A DNA stretch of 64,000 nucleotides from Plantactinospora soyae (GTDB lineage: Bacteria > Actinomycetota > Actinomycetes > Mycobacteriales > Micromonosporaceae). A model generated the notes under the pieces. It ran no database searches and was not told the origin of the DNA. It worked only from the letters and a program-made list of their open reading frames with translations. The position numbers and the translations under genes were made by a program. Shown in pieces: positions 9,405 through 18,838 of the stretch. The stretch covers positions 7,006,001 through 7,070,000 of the forward strand of contig NZ_JADBEB010000001.1 in assembly GCF_014874095.1 (NCBI RefSeq), read 5' to 3'. Each line of letters starts with the position of its first letter. Within the stretch, counting starts at the first letter, position 1.

Positions 9405-10948
9405 GGCGTCTGCGCCTTCTTCGCTGAGGTCATCTGCTTCATGAGGAGTTCCGGGTCCGCGTCGCGCCGCTCGATGTCGCCGGTGATGGTTCCCTCGAAC
9501 ACCGTGTAGATGCGGTCGCACAGGCCGATCAGCTCGGGCAGTTCCGAGGAGATCACGATGACGCCCTTACCCTGGTCGGCGAGCTGCTGGATGATGCCGT
9601 AGATCTCGTACTTGGCGCCCACGTCGATGCCCCGGGTGGGCTCGTCGAGGATCAGCAGGTCCGGATCGGTGAACATCCACTTCGCCAGCACGACCTTCTG
9701 CTGGTTGCCACCCGAGAGCTTGGTGACGCCTTCGTCGACCGTGGGCGCCTTGACCCGCAGGCTGGTCCGGTACTGCTCGGCCGCCTGGTACTCGCGCACC
9801 TGGTCGACCACGCCGTGGTTCGCCACCTTGGACAGCTTGGCCGCCACCACCGAGGTCTTGATGTCGTCGAGCAGGTTCAGCCCGAGCGACTTGCGGTCCT
9901 CGCTGACGTACGCCAGCCCGTTGTCGATGGCGTCCGAGACGGACTTCAGCACGATCTCCCGGCCGTCCTTGAAGATCCGTCCGGACTGGTAGACGCCGTA
10001 CGACCGGCCGAAGACGCTCATCGCCAACTCGGTACGGCCGGCCCCCATCAGCCCGGCGAACCCGACGATCTCCCCACGGCGCACCGTGAAGTTGGAGCCC
10101 TTGACCACCATCCGGTCGGCCGAGATCGGGTGTCGGACGGTCCAGTCGCGGACCTCGAAGAAGACCTCACCGATCTTCGGCGTGTGGTCGGGGAACCGGC
10201 TGTGCAGCTCCCGGCCCACCATGCCGCGGACGATCCGGTCCTCGTCGACCCCCTGCGCCTTGACGTCGAGGGTCTCGATGGTCTGGCCGTCCCGCAGGAT
10301 GGTGATCGAGTCGGCGACCTGGGCGATCTCGTTGAGCTTGTGCGAGATCATGATCGAGGTGATGCCCCGCTCCTTGAACCCGCGGAGCAGGTCCAGCAGG
10401 TGCTGGGAGTCGGCCTCGTTCAGCGCGGCGGTGGGCTCGTCGAGGATCAGCAGTTTGACGTGCTTCGCGAAGGCCTTCGCGATCTCGACGAGCTGCTGCT
10501 TGCCCACGCCGATGTCCTTGATCAGCGTGTCCGGGTGCTCCCGCAGACCCACCCTGGCCATCAGCTCCAGCGCCTGCCGGTTGGCGGCCTTCCAGTCGAT
10601 CGCCCCGTGCCGGCGTGGCTCGTTGCCCAGGAAGATGTTCTCGGTGATGGACATCCCGGGCACCAGGGCCAGTTCCTGGTGGATGATCACGATTCCGGCC
10701 TGCTCGCTGGCCCGGATGTCGGAGAACCGGGACTCGGCACCCTGGTAGACGATGTTCCCGGAGTAGGTGCCGTGCGGGTACACCCCGCTGAGCACCTTCA
10801 TCAGGGTCGACTTTCCGGCCCCGTTCTCACCGCAGATCGCGTGGATCTCGCCACGGCGAACCACCAGGTTGACGTCGGAGAGCGCCTTGACCCCGGGAAA
10901 CTCCTTGGTGATCGAGCGCATCTCCAGAAGGACCGGAGCGCCGCTCAT
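9401..10948 (-). CDS. Sugar ABC transporter ATP-binding protein (XylG/MmsA type, double ABC)
   Basis: 515-residue protein with two fused nucleotide-binding domains. The first has Walker [10 protein letters not shown] and Walker [12 protein letters not shown]. The second has a degenerate P-loop region [13 protein letters not shown] with signature LSGGNQQKV and Walker [15 protein letters not shown]. This asymmetry is usual for monosaccharide importers. It is the first major gene of the transporter operon; its ATG overlaps by four bases a 46-codon upstream ORF, and GGGGAG also lies eight bases before the start. Confidence 0.94.
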   Translation of the reverse strand: MSGAPVLLEMRSITKEFPGVKALSDVNLVVRRGEIHAICGENGAGKSTLMKVLSGVYPHGTYSGNIVYQGAESRFSDIRASEQAGIVIIHQELALVPGMSITENIFLGNEPRRHGAIDWKAANRQALELMARVGLREHPDTLIKDIGVGKQQLVEIAKAFAKHVKLLILDEPTAALNEADSQHLLDLLRGFKERGITSIMISHKLNEIAQVADSITILRDGQTIETLDVKAQGVDEDRIVRGMVGRELHSRFPDHTPKIGEVFFEVRDWTVRHPISADRMVVKGSNFTVRRGEIVGFAGLMGAGRTELAMSVFGRSYGVYQSGRIFKDGREIVLKSVSDAIDNGLAYVSEDRKSLGLNLLDDIKTSVVAAKLSKVANHGVVDQVREYQAAEQYRTSLRVKAPTVDEGVTKLSGGNQQKVVLAKWMFTDPDLLILDEPTRGIDVGAKYEIYGIIQQLADQGKGVIVISSELPELIGLCDRIYTVFEGTITGDIERRDADPELLMKQMTSAKKAQTP

Positions 10949-11085
10949 CGCAGACGCTCCCCGGTCCGGGCGCGTGCGGCGTAGCCGGTCGGCGCGGCAG
11001 CAGCCGCGTCCCGCCCGTCGTCGGGGCGCCAGAGGGAACCACGCGCGTCCGGCCGTGGTCGGCCGCGCCGCGTCATCAACATCAT
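10945..11085 (-). CDS. Possible 46-residue Arg-rich leader peptide coupled to the ABC ATPase gene
   Basis: A short frame starts ATG at 11085 ([12 protein letters not shown]...) with GGAGG six bases upstream, a much better Shine-Dalgarno than most genes here. It ends in a TGA that overlaps the ATPase ATG (ATGA). The product is rich in Arg, Pro and Ala, with [19 protein letters not shown] near the end. I recognise no family. The strong start and exact overlap suggest it is translated and couples initiation of the transporter; it could be a leader peptide or a small unknown protein. Confidence 0.45.
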   Translation of the reverse strand: MMLMTRRGRPRPDARGSLWRPDDGRDAAAAAPTGYAARARTGERLR

Positions 11086-11103
11086 TGTTGCCTCCGGGCT
11101 GTC

Positions 11104-11116
11104 GTCACCAGGTGAC
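11104..11116. promoter_or_regulatory. Perfect 13-bp palindrome upstream of the sugar transporter operon
   Basis: GTCACC-A-GGTGAC lies 19 bp upstream of the leader ORF start. It may be an operator of an unlinked LacI- or ROK-type repressor; no regulator gene is adjacent. Confidence 0.4.
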
Positions 11117-11506
11117 ATCCGTTTGTTGCCTGGAGGAACTTATTGTAATACGAGGAAGTTTCGCAAGATTTCGTGACCGACTCTTGACATACGCATACAG
11201 CGCGGGATAGCCCACGCGCAGGGCGGACGCGTCGTCAACGTCACACCTCGGGTCCGGAGGAGGACGGGAGCATTCGGGTGGAACACCCCGGACCGACAGG
11301 TTTCTCGCCCGCTCCGGCGGCCAGCCCCTCGGCGGCGGCAGCCACTCCCCCCACCCCGTCACCGGCGGAGTGGCAGGCGACAGGCTATCCCGGTCCCCCG
11401 GCGGACCGTCGACCGGCCCGTCCGGCGGTGGCACCGCCCGGTTCGCGCGGCCCCGTTCCGGTATCGCAGCGGGGTGTCGACGCCCGCCCGGACGCGCCCC
11501 CGCCGG
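11117..11506. other. Intergenic stretch between the transporter operon and the OFA transporter gene
   Basis: About 390 bp without a convincing gene. The part near 11135-11190 is AT-rich for this genome (TTATTGTAATACGAGG) and probably holds the transporter promoter. A plus-strand TTGACA at about 11184 has a possible -10 17 bases on. A plus-strand Pro/Ala-rich frame (11278-11568) and a minus-strand frame (11105-11434) exist but look like compositional noise. Confidence 0.4.
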
Positions 11507-12796
11507 TCAGGGGCCGGTCACCTCGTCGTCCGGCCGGGGCGTACCGGGCCGCGACGGCATCCGGGTGAGCGGCGGCAGCACCAGCGCCACCAGGGCGATC
11601 ACCGCGAGTACGGTAAACGGCAGGGTGTACGAATTGCCGCTGGCCTCGAACAACGTCGCGGTCAGCAGCGGCCCGACCACGCCGCCGATGCTCCACGCCA
11701 CGATCATCGCGCCGTAGACCGCTCCGGCGTGCGGGGTGCCGAAGTAGTCGGCCGCGGTCGCCGGCATGGTGCCGAAGCCGCCGCCGTAGGCCAGGTAGAT
11801 CAACGCGGCGAGGACGGCGAACAGGGCGAACCCGGCCGCGTGCGGCAGGATGAAGAAGCAGACCGCCTGCAACGCGAGCATCCCGCCGAACGCCACCATC
11901 CGGCCGGTCTGGTCGGAGAGCCAGGCCCAGCAGAGTCGCCCGGCGCCGTTGAACAACCCGAGCACCGCGACCATGCTGGCGGCCGTGGCCGAACTCACTC
12001 CGGCGATCGCCTGGGCGGCATCGGCGGCCTGTGAGATGAAGGCGATCCCGCAGGTGACGTTGAGCGCCAGGATCCCGGTGAGCAGGTACCACTGCGGGGT
12101 ACGCAACGCCTCGGCGAGGGTGTACACCCGGGTCCCGGCCGGGGCCCGCCCGGTGGTCACCGGCACGAAACCGGCCACCTGGTACCCCGGCGGCGGATTA
12201 CGGAAGAACGACGCCCCGAGCAGCACCGCGACCAGGTACGCCAGGCCCAGCGGCAGGAAGACGCTCGGCTTGTCGGTGGTGTTGTTCAACAGCGTCTTCG
12301 CCACCGGGGCGGTGATCACCGCGCCGAAGCCGAAGCCGGCCACCGCGATACCGGTGATCAGCCCACGGTGATCCGGAAACCACTTGGTGAGCATGGCGAT
12401 CGGCGTGATGTACGCCGCCCCGAGCCCGATCCCGCCGAGGACGCCGTAGGTGAGCACCAGCAGCCAGAGCTGGTCGCCGTCGGAGACCAGCGAGGCGAGG
12501 ATGTTGCCCACCGCGTACAGCACCCCGCCGCCGAGCGCCACCACCCGGGGACCGCGCCGGTCCTGGACCCGCCCGCCGATCAGGCTGCCGATGAAGATCG
12601 TGCCGATCGCCACCTCGAACGGCAGCACCGCCTCGGACTTGCTCCAGCCGAACGCCTCCTGGAGCGGCTTGTTGAAGACGCTCCACGCGTACACCGCGCC
12701 GAGGGCCAGCTGCACCAGCACGGCGGCCACCACCAGGCCCCACCGGCCGGCGGATGGTCTCCGCTCCCCCTGACTGACACTGCCCGTTCCTGCCAT
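11507..12796 (-). CDS. OFA-type major facilitator (oxalate/formate antiporter family)
   Basis: 429-residue 12-TM MFS protein. The N-terminus GAVYAWSVFNKPLQEAFGWS is the recognisable start of OxlT/OFA transporters, and GLGAAYITPIAMLTKWFPDHRG is a second family landmark. It is the last gene of the formate dehydrogenase operon, 45 bp after the NrfD-like gene, which suggests formate or another small carboxylate as substrate. It is not a FocA-type channel. Substrate and direction are inference from family and context. Confidence 0.85.
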   Translation of the reverse strand: MAGTGSVSQGERRPSAGRWGLVVAAVLVQLALGAVYAWSVFNKPLQEAFGWSKSEAVLPFEVAIGTIFIGSLIGGRVQDRRGPRVVALGGGVLYAVGNILASLVSDGDQLWLLVLTYGVLGGIGLGAAYITPIAMLTKWFPDHRGLITGIAVAGFGFGAVITAPVAKTLLNNTTDKPSVFLPLGLAYLVAVLLGASFFRNPPPGYQVAGFVPVTTGRAPAGTRVYTLAEALRTPQWYLLTGILALNVTCGIAFISQAADAAQAIAGVSSATAASMVAVLGLFNGAGRLCWAWLSDQTGRMVAFGGMLALQAVCFFILPHAAGFALFAVLAALIYLAYGGGFGTMPATAADYFGTPHAGAVYGAMIVAWSIGGVVGPLLTATLFEASGNSYTLPFTVLAVIALVALVLPPLTRMPSRPGTPRPDDEVTGP

Positions 12797-12841
12797 GAGC
12801 GTGACCCCCGTCTCGGCCCATGGAACGGCGCCCGCCCGGAA

Positions 12842-13939
12842 CTACGGGCCGGCGCCAGCCCCCCGTTTCTCCCGCTGCTCCCGCTGCGGCAGCACCGTGT
12901 ACTTCGGATCCCTGGCCGACGCCACCCCGGCGGAGAAGACCCCGAACCGGGTCAGCACCGAGGAGGCCAGCAGGGCCGCGCCGGAGAGCGCGGACAGCAC
13001 CCGGCTGCGCCGGCCGAGCAGCGCGCCGGCCGTACCGGCGGCCAGCAGCAGCTGTCCGGCGTGGAGCAACCGGGCGGACCGGCCGACCCCGTACGGCTCG
13101 CCGGTCAGCCCCATCCGGGCGATCCGGCGCTCGGCGAGCGTCTCGATCACGGCGCCGGCCACGGCGAGCCGGACCGCCGGACCGCTCTGCGCGGTCGGCG
13201 CGGCGACCAGCCCGGCCCCCGCCCCGGCGACCAGCGCACTGCCCGCGAACACGAACGGCAGGTCTGGATACGCGTCGTGCCAGGCCGGCATCGCGGTGTC
13301 GGCGAGCAGCACCCCGGTGTACGTGGCCAGGGCCGGCGCCAGTCCCGCCGAGGCGAAGCCGGCGGCGCGGCCGACCGGTGGCAGCAGTCGACGGACCAGG
13401 CCTAGCCCGCCGTGCCGGGGCAGCATCGGAGCGATCTCGCTCACCGCGGCCAGTCCGGCCACCGGCCCGAACGCGGCCAGGATCCAGGTGCCCATCGACA
13501 TCGGCGAGGTCGGCTTCACCACCCGCAGCATGTGGTGGAACCGGGCCGGACGACCGAGGTCGTTGACCAGGAAGTAGGTGCTGGCCCCGATCGCGGCGAG
13601 CGAACCGAGCCGGCCCACCCGGCGCAGCGCCGCCCGGCCGGTCAGGTCCGCGCCGGCGGCCAGCAGCGCCGTCCCGGCGGCGAGTCCTCCGGTGAACAGG
13701 TACGCCGGTATGTCGTGCCGCCACACCGGTGCCTTCACGATCGGCCGGCCGTAGTAGGAGGCGAACTCGGCCGGCGGCACGACCTGCGGCTCCCCGCCGA
13801 CGACCCCCGGCCCGGATCCGGCACCCCGCCCGGACCGGCGCCGCCGCCCGGCACCGTTCGGCTGGTCGAGGCTGGCCCTGAACTCCCGGAAGCGCTCCCC
13901 CAGTGGTCCGCCCCAATCTCCCCGGCCCGGGCCGCTCAT
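12842..13939 (-). CDS. NrfD-like membrane subunit of formate dehydrogenase
   Basis: 365-residue polytopic protein of the NrfD/PsrC superfamily, which passes electrons to or from quinones. After a Gly/Arg-rich N-terminal tail comes the typical WRHDIPAYLFTGGLAAGTAL, then a series of hydrophobic helices with FLVNDLGRPARFHHMLRVVK. It replaces the cytochrome b subunit (FdnI) of the classical enzyme, so no haem is expected. The start ATG at 13939 has GGGGAG six bases upstream; an earlier ATG at 14008 has no such signal. It lies between the beta subunit and the OFA transporter genes. Confidence 0.88.
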   Translation of the reverse strand: MSGPGRGDWGGPLGERFREFRASLDQPNGAGRRRRSGRGAGSGPGVVGGEPQVVPPAEFASYYGRPIVKAPVWRHDIPAYLFTGGLAAGTALLAAGADLTGRAALRRVGRLGSLAAIGASTYFLVNDLGRPARFHHMLRVVKPTSPMSMGTWILAAFGPVAGLAAVSEIAPMLPRHGGLGLVRRLLPPVGRAAGFASAGLAPALATYTGVLLADTAMPAWHDAYPDLPFVFAGSALVAGAGAGLVAAPTAQSGPAVRLAVAGAVIETLAERRIARMGLTGEPYGVGRSARLLHAGQLLLAAGTAGALLGRRSRVLSALSGAALLASSVLTRFGVFSAGVASARDPKYTVLPQREQREKRGAGAGP

Positions 13940-14078
13940 GCCGTCTCCCCGGTTCGCTCGTCGCCTCGGTGCCCCGACGGCCCGAGCTGGTCGGAACGCT
14001 TGCTCCACCCGCTCGTGACCGCTCCTCGCGCCCGTGCACCCGCCGACCTGAGCTGGCTGATGCCCGCGCTCCGCCCGG

Positions 14079-15125
14079 TCATGCCGACCGACCGACGAAC
14101 GCGGTTACCGTGGCCGCCGCCATGGCGAGCGCGGCCAGTCCGGCCCGCCGCCACATCCGGGGCAGGTCCCGAGTAGTCACCACCGGGTCCGGCGGCAGCC
14201 CGTACACCTCCGGCTCGTCGAGCAGCAGGAAGAACGCGCCGTCGCCACCCACCCCGTCGGCCGGGTCGTGGCCGTAGAGGCGTGCCTCCGGGACGCCCTC
14301 GGCGTGCAGCCGCTCGACCCGGATCCGGGCCCGGGCCCGCAACTCGTCGACCTCGCCGTACTGGATCGACTCGGTGGGACACGCCTGGGCACAGGCCGGG
14401 GTCCGGCCCGCCCCGATCCGGTCGTAGCACAGCGTGCACTTCCAGGCGCGGCCGTCGTCCTCACGCTGGTCGATCACCCCGTACGGGCAGGCGGGTATGC
14501 AGTAGCCGCAGCCGTTGCAGATGTCCTGCTGCACCACCACCGTGCCGAACTCGGTCCGGAACAACGAACCGGTCGGGCAGACGTCCAGGCAGGCGGCGTG
14601 GGTGCAGTGCTTGCAGACGTCCGACATCATCAGCCAGCGCAGGTCGGTCCGCTCACCCCGGTCGCCCCGGCCCGGCAGGTCGGTTCCGGGCAGGCCGAGG
14701 AACTGCGTCCCGGACACCATCCGGCCGGCCGGGGCGGGATCCGGTGCGGTCGGCAGGCCGGGTCGCGTTCCGGGCTCGGCCACCGTTAGGGCGCCCGCCT
14801 CGGCGGTGGCCAAACTGATCGGCGGCCCGGTGGGCGTACCGACGGTCGGTGGCGACGTCTGCCAGCCGACCGGTCGAGGTTGTTCGATGAAGGCGACGTG
14901 CCGCCACGAGTTGGCGGTCAGCGCCCCGGTGTTGTCGTACGACATGCCGAGCAGGTCCAGCCCGCTCTCCGGCACCAGGTTCCACTCCTTGCAGGCCACC
15001 TCGCAGGCCTTGCAGCCGATGCAGACGCTGGTGTCGGTGAAGAAGCCCATCCGGGGTGGCGGGTCGACGTGGCCGGCCCGCTCGGCGGGGTTCGCCGGGG
15101 CGCTCGGGGAGTTCGTGTCGACCAT
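14079..15125 (-). CDS. Formate dehydrogenase beta subunit (four 4Fe-4S clusters)
   Basis: 348-residue iron-sulfur protein that carries electrons from the alpha subunit to the membrane subunit. Four Cys motifs are visible: CIGCKACEVAC, CKHCTHAACLDVCP, CNGCGYCIPACPYG and CTLCYDRIGAGRTPACAQAC. A roughly 80-residue Pro/Gly/Thr-rich insertion lies between the first motif and the second. A C-terminal hydrophobic segment (RAGLAALAMAAATVTAFVG) matches the single membrane helix of FdnH-like subunits. The ATG is two bases after the alpha-subunit stop, so the genes are in one operon. Confidence 0.94.
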   Translation of the reverse strand: MVDTNSPSAPANPAERAGHVDPPPRMGFFTDTSVCIGCKACEVACKEWNLVPESGLDLLGMSYDNTGALTANSWRHVAFIEQPRPVGWQTSPPTVGTPTGPPISLATAEAGALTVAEPGTRPGLPTAPDPAPAGRMVSGTQFLGLPGTDLPGRGDRGERTDLRWLMMSDVCKHCTHAACLDVCPTGSLFRTEFGTVVVQQDICNGCGYCIPACPYGVIDQREDDGRAWKCTLCYDRIGAGRTPACAQACPTESIQYGEVDELRARARIRVERLHAEGVPEARLYGHDPADGVGGDGAFFLLLDEPEVYGLPPDPVVTTRDLPRMWRRAGLAALAMAAATVTAFVGRSA

Positions 15126-15127
15126 GC

Positions 15128-18100
15128 TCAGGCCTCCCGGTCCGTGCCGTCGTCCGGGCCACTGCGGCGGGGGCCGTCGTCGGAGCCGACGTCGCCCTGT
15201 CCGGCGGTGACGACCGGTGGATAGTGGCCGTCCCGCCCGGACCGGCGACGGTATTCGGCGAGATAGTCGAGCAGGGCCGGACCGGTCGGACGCCGCCCGG
15301 CCCGGATGTCGCAGGTGCCGACCTTGCTCTCCTGGATCAGTACGTTGGGGTCGAGGGTGGCGCCGAAGAGATCGTTGGCCGACTCGCCCCGGACCAGTCC
15401 CTCAGCGCCGAAGTGGTACGGCAGCCACACCTGGTGGATCACCCGGCCGTCCACCCGCAGCGGGGTCAGCCGGTCGGTCACCATCACCCGCGCCTCGATC
15501 ACGCCGCGGCTGGTCACCAGGTGCGCCCAGCCCAGGTGGGTCAGTTTCCGCTCGACCGCCAGCTCGGGCGAGACCTCCACGAACATCTCCGGTTGCAGCT
15601 CGGCCAGGTACTTCACCGTCCGGCTCATTCCGCCCGCGGTGTGGTGCTCGGTCAGGCGGCTGACCGTGAAGACGTACGGGAAGACGTCCGCGTGCTGCTC
15701 CGGCGGGCTCGGATTGGTCGGGTTGTCCGGCCGTTCGTACACCTTGCGGGTCGGGTTGGCCTGCTGGCCGTAGAGCGGGTTGCGGACCGGTGACTCGGCC
15801 GGCTCGTAGTGGGCGGGCAGCGGCCCGTCGAGCACCCCCACCGGGGCGAAGAGCCAGCCCTTACCGTCGCCCTGCATGATGAACGGGTCATCGCCGCTGA
15901 TCCCGGCCACCCCGACGTCGTCCTCGCCGGGCCGGTAGGACGGCGGCTTCGTCTTCTCGAAGTCGGGTACGTCGTGCCCGGTCCACTGCCCCTGTTCCTC
16001 GTCCCACCAGACGTATCGCTTCCGTTCGCTCCACGGTCGGCCCTCCGGGTCGGCGGAGGCCCGGTTGTAGAGCAGCCGCCGGTTGGCCGGCCAGGCCCAG
16101 CCCCACTCCGGGGCCACCCAGCTCTGCTCCCGGCCGGGTTTGCGCCGGGCCGCCTGGTTGACTCCATCGGCGAAGACTCCGGTGTAGATCCAGCAGCCGC
16201 CGGTTGTACTGCCGTCGTCCTTCATCTCGGTGAACGTGGCGAGTGGGCGGCCGGTCGCCACCTCGTACCCGTTGATCTCCCGCAGCACCGCGGTGGCGCT
16301 CGGCTCGGCGTGCGGACCGTGCGTGGGGTAGTCCCAGGCCAGGTCGAGCAGGGCCCGGTCGCGCGGCAGGGTGGAGTTGGTCAGCCTCTCCCGGACGATC
16401 CGGCCGAGGTGGTAGAAGAACCACAGCTCGGAGCGGGCGTCGCCGGGGGCCTCGACGGCCTTCTCCCGCCACTGCAACAACCGCTGGGTCTGGGTGAAGG
16501 TGCCCTCCTTCTCCACGTGCGAGGCGGCCGGCAGGAAGAACACCTCGGTACGGCAGCGTTCCGGCGCGATCTCGCCGGTCTCCACCTCCCGGCTGTTCTT
16601 CCAGAAGGTGGCGCTCTCGATCATGAATAGGTCCCGGACCACCAGCCAGTCCAGGTTGGCCATGCCCAGCCGCTGGGCGCGGCCGTGCGCCGAGCCGACC
16701 GCCGGATTCTGGCCGAGCAGGAAGTACCCCTTGATCTTGCCGTCGATCATGTCGAACACCTGCCGGTAGGTGCCGTGGTCACCGGTCATCCGGGGCAGGT
16801 AGTCGTAGCAGAAGTCGTTGTCGGGGGTGGCCGCGGTGCCCCAGTACGCCTTGAGCAGGTTCACCGCGTACGCCCGGGCGTTGTTCCAGAAGCCCTTCTG
16901 CCCGGGGTGCTGGATGCTGGTGACCCACTTGTCGAAGGTCGGGTGCTGCGCGTGTTGCGGCATCGGCAGGTACCCGGGCAGCAGGTTGAACAGCGTCGGG
17001 ATGTCGGTCGAGCCCTGGATGCTGGCGTGTCCACGCAGGGCCAGTACGCCGCCGCCGGGCCGACCCATGTTGCCGAGCAGTAGCTGGATGATCGCCCCGG
17101 CCCGGATGTACTGCACCCCGACCGTGTGCTGGGTCCAGCCGACCGAGTAGACCAGCATGCTGGTCCGGTCCCGCCCGGAGTTCGCGGCCCAGGTCCGGGC
17201 CACCTCCTCGAACTTCTCCCTCGGGGTGCCGCAGACCCGCTCGACCATCTCCGGGGTGTAGCGGTCGTAGTGCCGCTTGAGGATCTGGTAGACACAGCGC
17301 GGATGTTGCAGGGTCTCGTCCCGCTGCACCTGACCGGAGACCGGCGCGCCGTGCGACTCGTGCCGCATCCCCGCCGCGCTGTCCCGCTCGGTGGCGGTGT
17401 CGTTCGCCCCGTCGCCCTCGTTCCCGTCGTACTGCCAGCTGCTCTGGGCGTAGCTGGTCGTCTCGGGGTCGAAGCCGGAGAAGAGCCCGTCGAGGTCCTC
17501 GGTGTCCTGGAAGTCGTCGCTGACGATGGTCGCCGCGTTGGTGTAGGCGACCACGTACTCCCGGAAGTCCAGCTCGTTGTCAAGGATGTACCGGACGATG
17601 CCGCCGAGGAACGCGATGTCGGTGCCGGCCCGGATCGGCACGTAGCTGTCGGCGAGCGCGCTGGTCCGGGTGAACCTCGGGTCGACGTGGAAGACCCGGG
17701 CCCCCCGTCGCTTGGCCTCCATCACCCACTGGAAGCCGACCGGATGCGCCTCGGCCATGTTCGAGCCCTGGATGATGATGCAGTCACTGTTGATCAGATC
17801 CTGCTGGAAGGCCGTCGCACCGCCGCGACCGAAGCTGGTCCCCAGACCGGGGACGGTGGCGGAGTGTCAAATCCGGGCCTGGTTCTCGATCTGGAGCGCC
17901 CCCATCGCGGTGAACAACTTCTTGATGAGGTAGTTCTCCTCGTTGTCCAGGGTCGCCCCGCCGAGGCTGGCGATGCCCATGGTGCGGTGCAGCGGGCGCC
18001 CCTCGTCGTCGACGTCCTCCCAGGTCGCGTCGCGGGCGGCGAGAACCCGGTCGGCGATCATCTCCATCGCGGTGGAGAGGTCCAGCTCTTCCCAGTCGGT

Positions 18101-18436
18101 CCCGTACGGCCGGCGGTAGAGCACCCGCTGCTGGCGTAGCTCGCTGGTGACCAGGGTCTTGCTGGCCGCGCCCTTCGGACAGAGCCGGCCCCGGGAGATC
18201 GGGCTGTCCGGATCGCCCTCGATCTGGGTGACCTTGCCGCCGGAGACGTAGACCCGCTGTCCGCAACCGACGGCGCAGTACGGACAGATCGACCGGGCCA
18301 CCGAGTCGGCGCTGTCGGTACGCGGGGTGAGCGCGTCGGACCCGGCCGACTTCGCCGCTGTCCCCCGACCGAGCGGATCGGTGCCGGTGAGCTGCCGATA
18401 GACGGGCCAGCCCGCAAGCCAGGTCCGGACTCCCAT
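15128..18436 (-). CDS. Selenocysteine-containing formate dehydrogenase alpha subunit (UGA read through)
   Basis: 1102-residue molybdenum (bis-MGD) formate dehydrogenase of the FdnG type. The N-terminal 4Fe-4S motif is CPYCAVGCGQ with a later RLCPKG. The frame is interrupted by TGA at 17867-17869 in the context ENQARI-UGA-HSATVPGLG; E. coli FdnG has NQARV-Sec-HGPTVASL at the same place, so the codon is Sec190. Downstream, NMAEAHPVGFQWVMEAKRRG and DPRFTRTSALADSYVPIRAG are classic family sequence, ruling out a pseudogene. The ATG at 18436 has AGGAGGT eight bases upstream. No twin-arginine signal is present, unlike FdnG, suggesting a cytoplasm-facing catalytic subunit. Confidence 0.95.
17828..17869 (-). 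promoter_or_regulatory. Bacterial SECIS element in the formate dehydrogenase alpha mRNA
   Basis: Directly after the UGA the RNA folds as GUCCCC-GGUCU-GGGGAC (17838-17854), a perfect 6-bp stem with the GGUCU apical loop that SelB recognises; an outer ACC/GGU can extend it. Exactly 18 nt separate the UGA from GGUCU, the same spacing as in E. coli fdhF. The hairpin is inside the coding sequence, as expected for bacteria. Confidence 0.93.
17867..17869 (-). other. Selenocysteine UGA codon (residue 190 of formate dehydrogenase alpha)
   Basis: In-frame TGA at the conserved active-site position of Sec-type formate dehydrogenases, followed immediately by His as in E. coli FdhF and FdnG. The surrounding frame is intact on both sides and selA, selB and selD are in the same window. 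Confidence 0.95.
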
Positions 18437-18616
18437 TTCGGGCACCTCCTGACAAATGAGGCGGGCGAGCCGACCAACCGAGCGTAAGGCAGCTGGCCGG
18501 TCCCCGCATGGGACCGCCGAAACAGCGGTGGACTTCGTGGGCGGCTGACCGGGGAGCGAGAGCGGCTGACCCGGGGCAGGGCGGTTTAAGGCTCGCGCCA
18601 ATGGCAATGACGCCGC

Positions 18617-18838
18617 ATGGCCGACCGCACCCCGGTGGACGTCGTTCTGTCCTGCCCCAACGAAGCCGACGTGTCGCTGCGGGTCCTACTCGGCGAGGAC
18701 CGCGCGGGCTGGTGGTCGGCCGTGCCCGCAAACCTCCGACCAGGGGTGGCCAAGCCGTACGTGCCGGACGCCGACCCGGGCCGGCAGACGTACGGCCCGG
18801 ATCCGGCCGCCGGCGCCACCGGATCCGGTACCCGATGA
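18617..18838 (+). CDS. Possible 73-residue protein coupled to the CorA-like gene
   Basis: A short frame (MADRTPVDVVLSCPNEADVS...) ends in a TGA overlapping the downstream transporter ATG (ATGA). There is no good Shine-Dalgarno before its ATG and no recognisable domain; the C-terminal half is Pro/Gly/Ala-rich. Overlap supports it as a real coupled gene, but it may simply be part of a 5' untranslated region. If it is not real, 18437-18834 is a 400-bp divergent promoter region between the formate dehydrogenase operon and the transporter gene. Confidence 0.35.
   Translation: MADRTPVDVVLSCPNEADVSLRVLLGEDRAGWWSAVPANLRPGVAKPYVPDADPGRQTYGPDPAAGATGSGTR

Noticed and set aside
11278-11568. Plus-strand Pro/Ala-rich open frame preceding the OFA transporter
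   Set aside because: It overlaps the 3' end of the transporter gene, has low-complexity composition and no recognisable domain.
12198-14039. Long minus-strand frame across the NrfD-like and OFA genes
   Set aside because: It is out of frame with both real genes and consists of Arg/Gly/Ala-rich sequence without membrane segments.
15128-18436. Formate dehydrogenase alpha as a pseudogene or two separate genes
   Set aside because: The in-frame TGA is at the conserved Sec position, is followed by a perfect SECIS, and both halves are intact family sequence.
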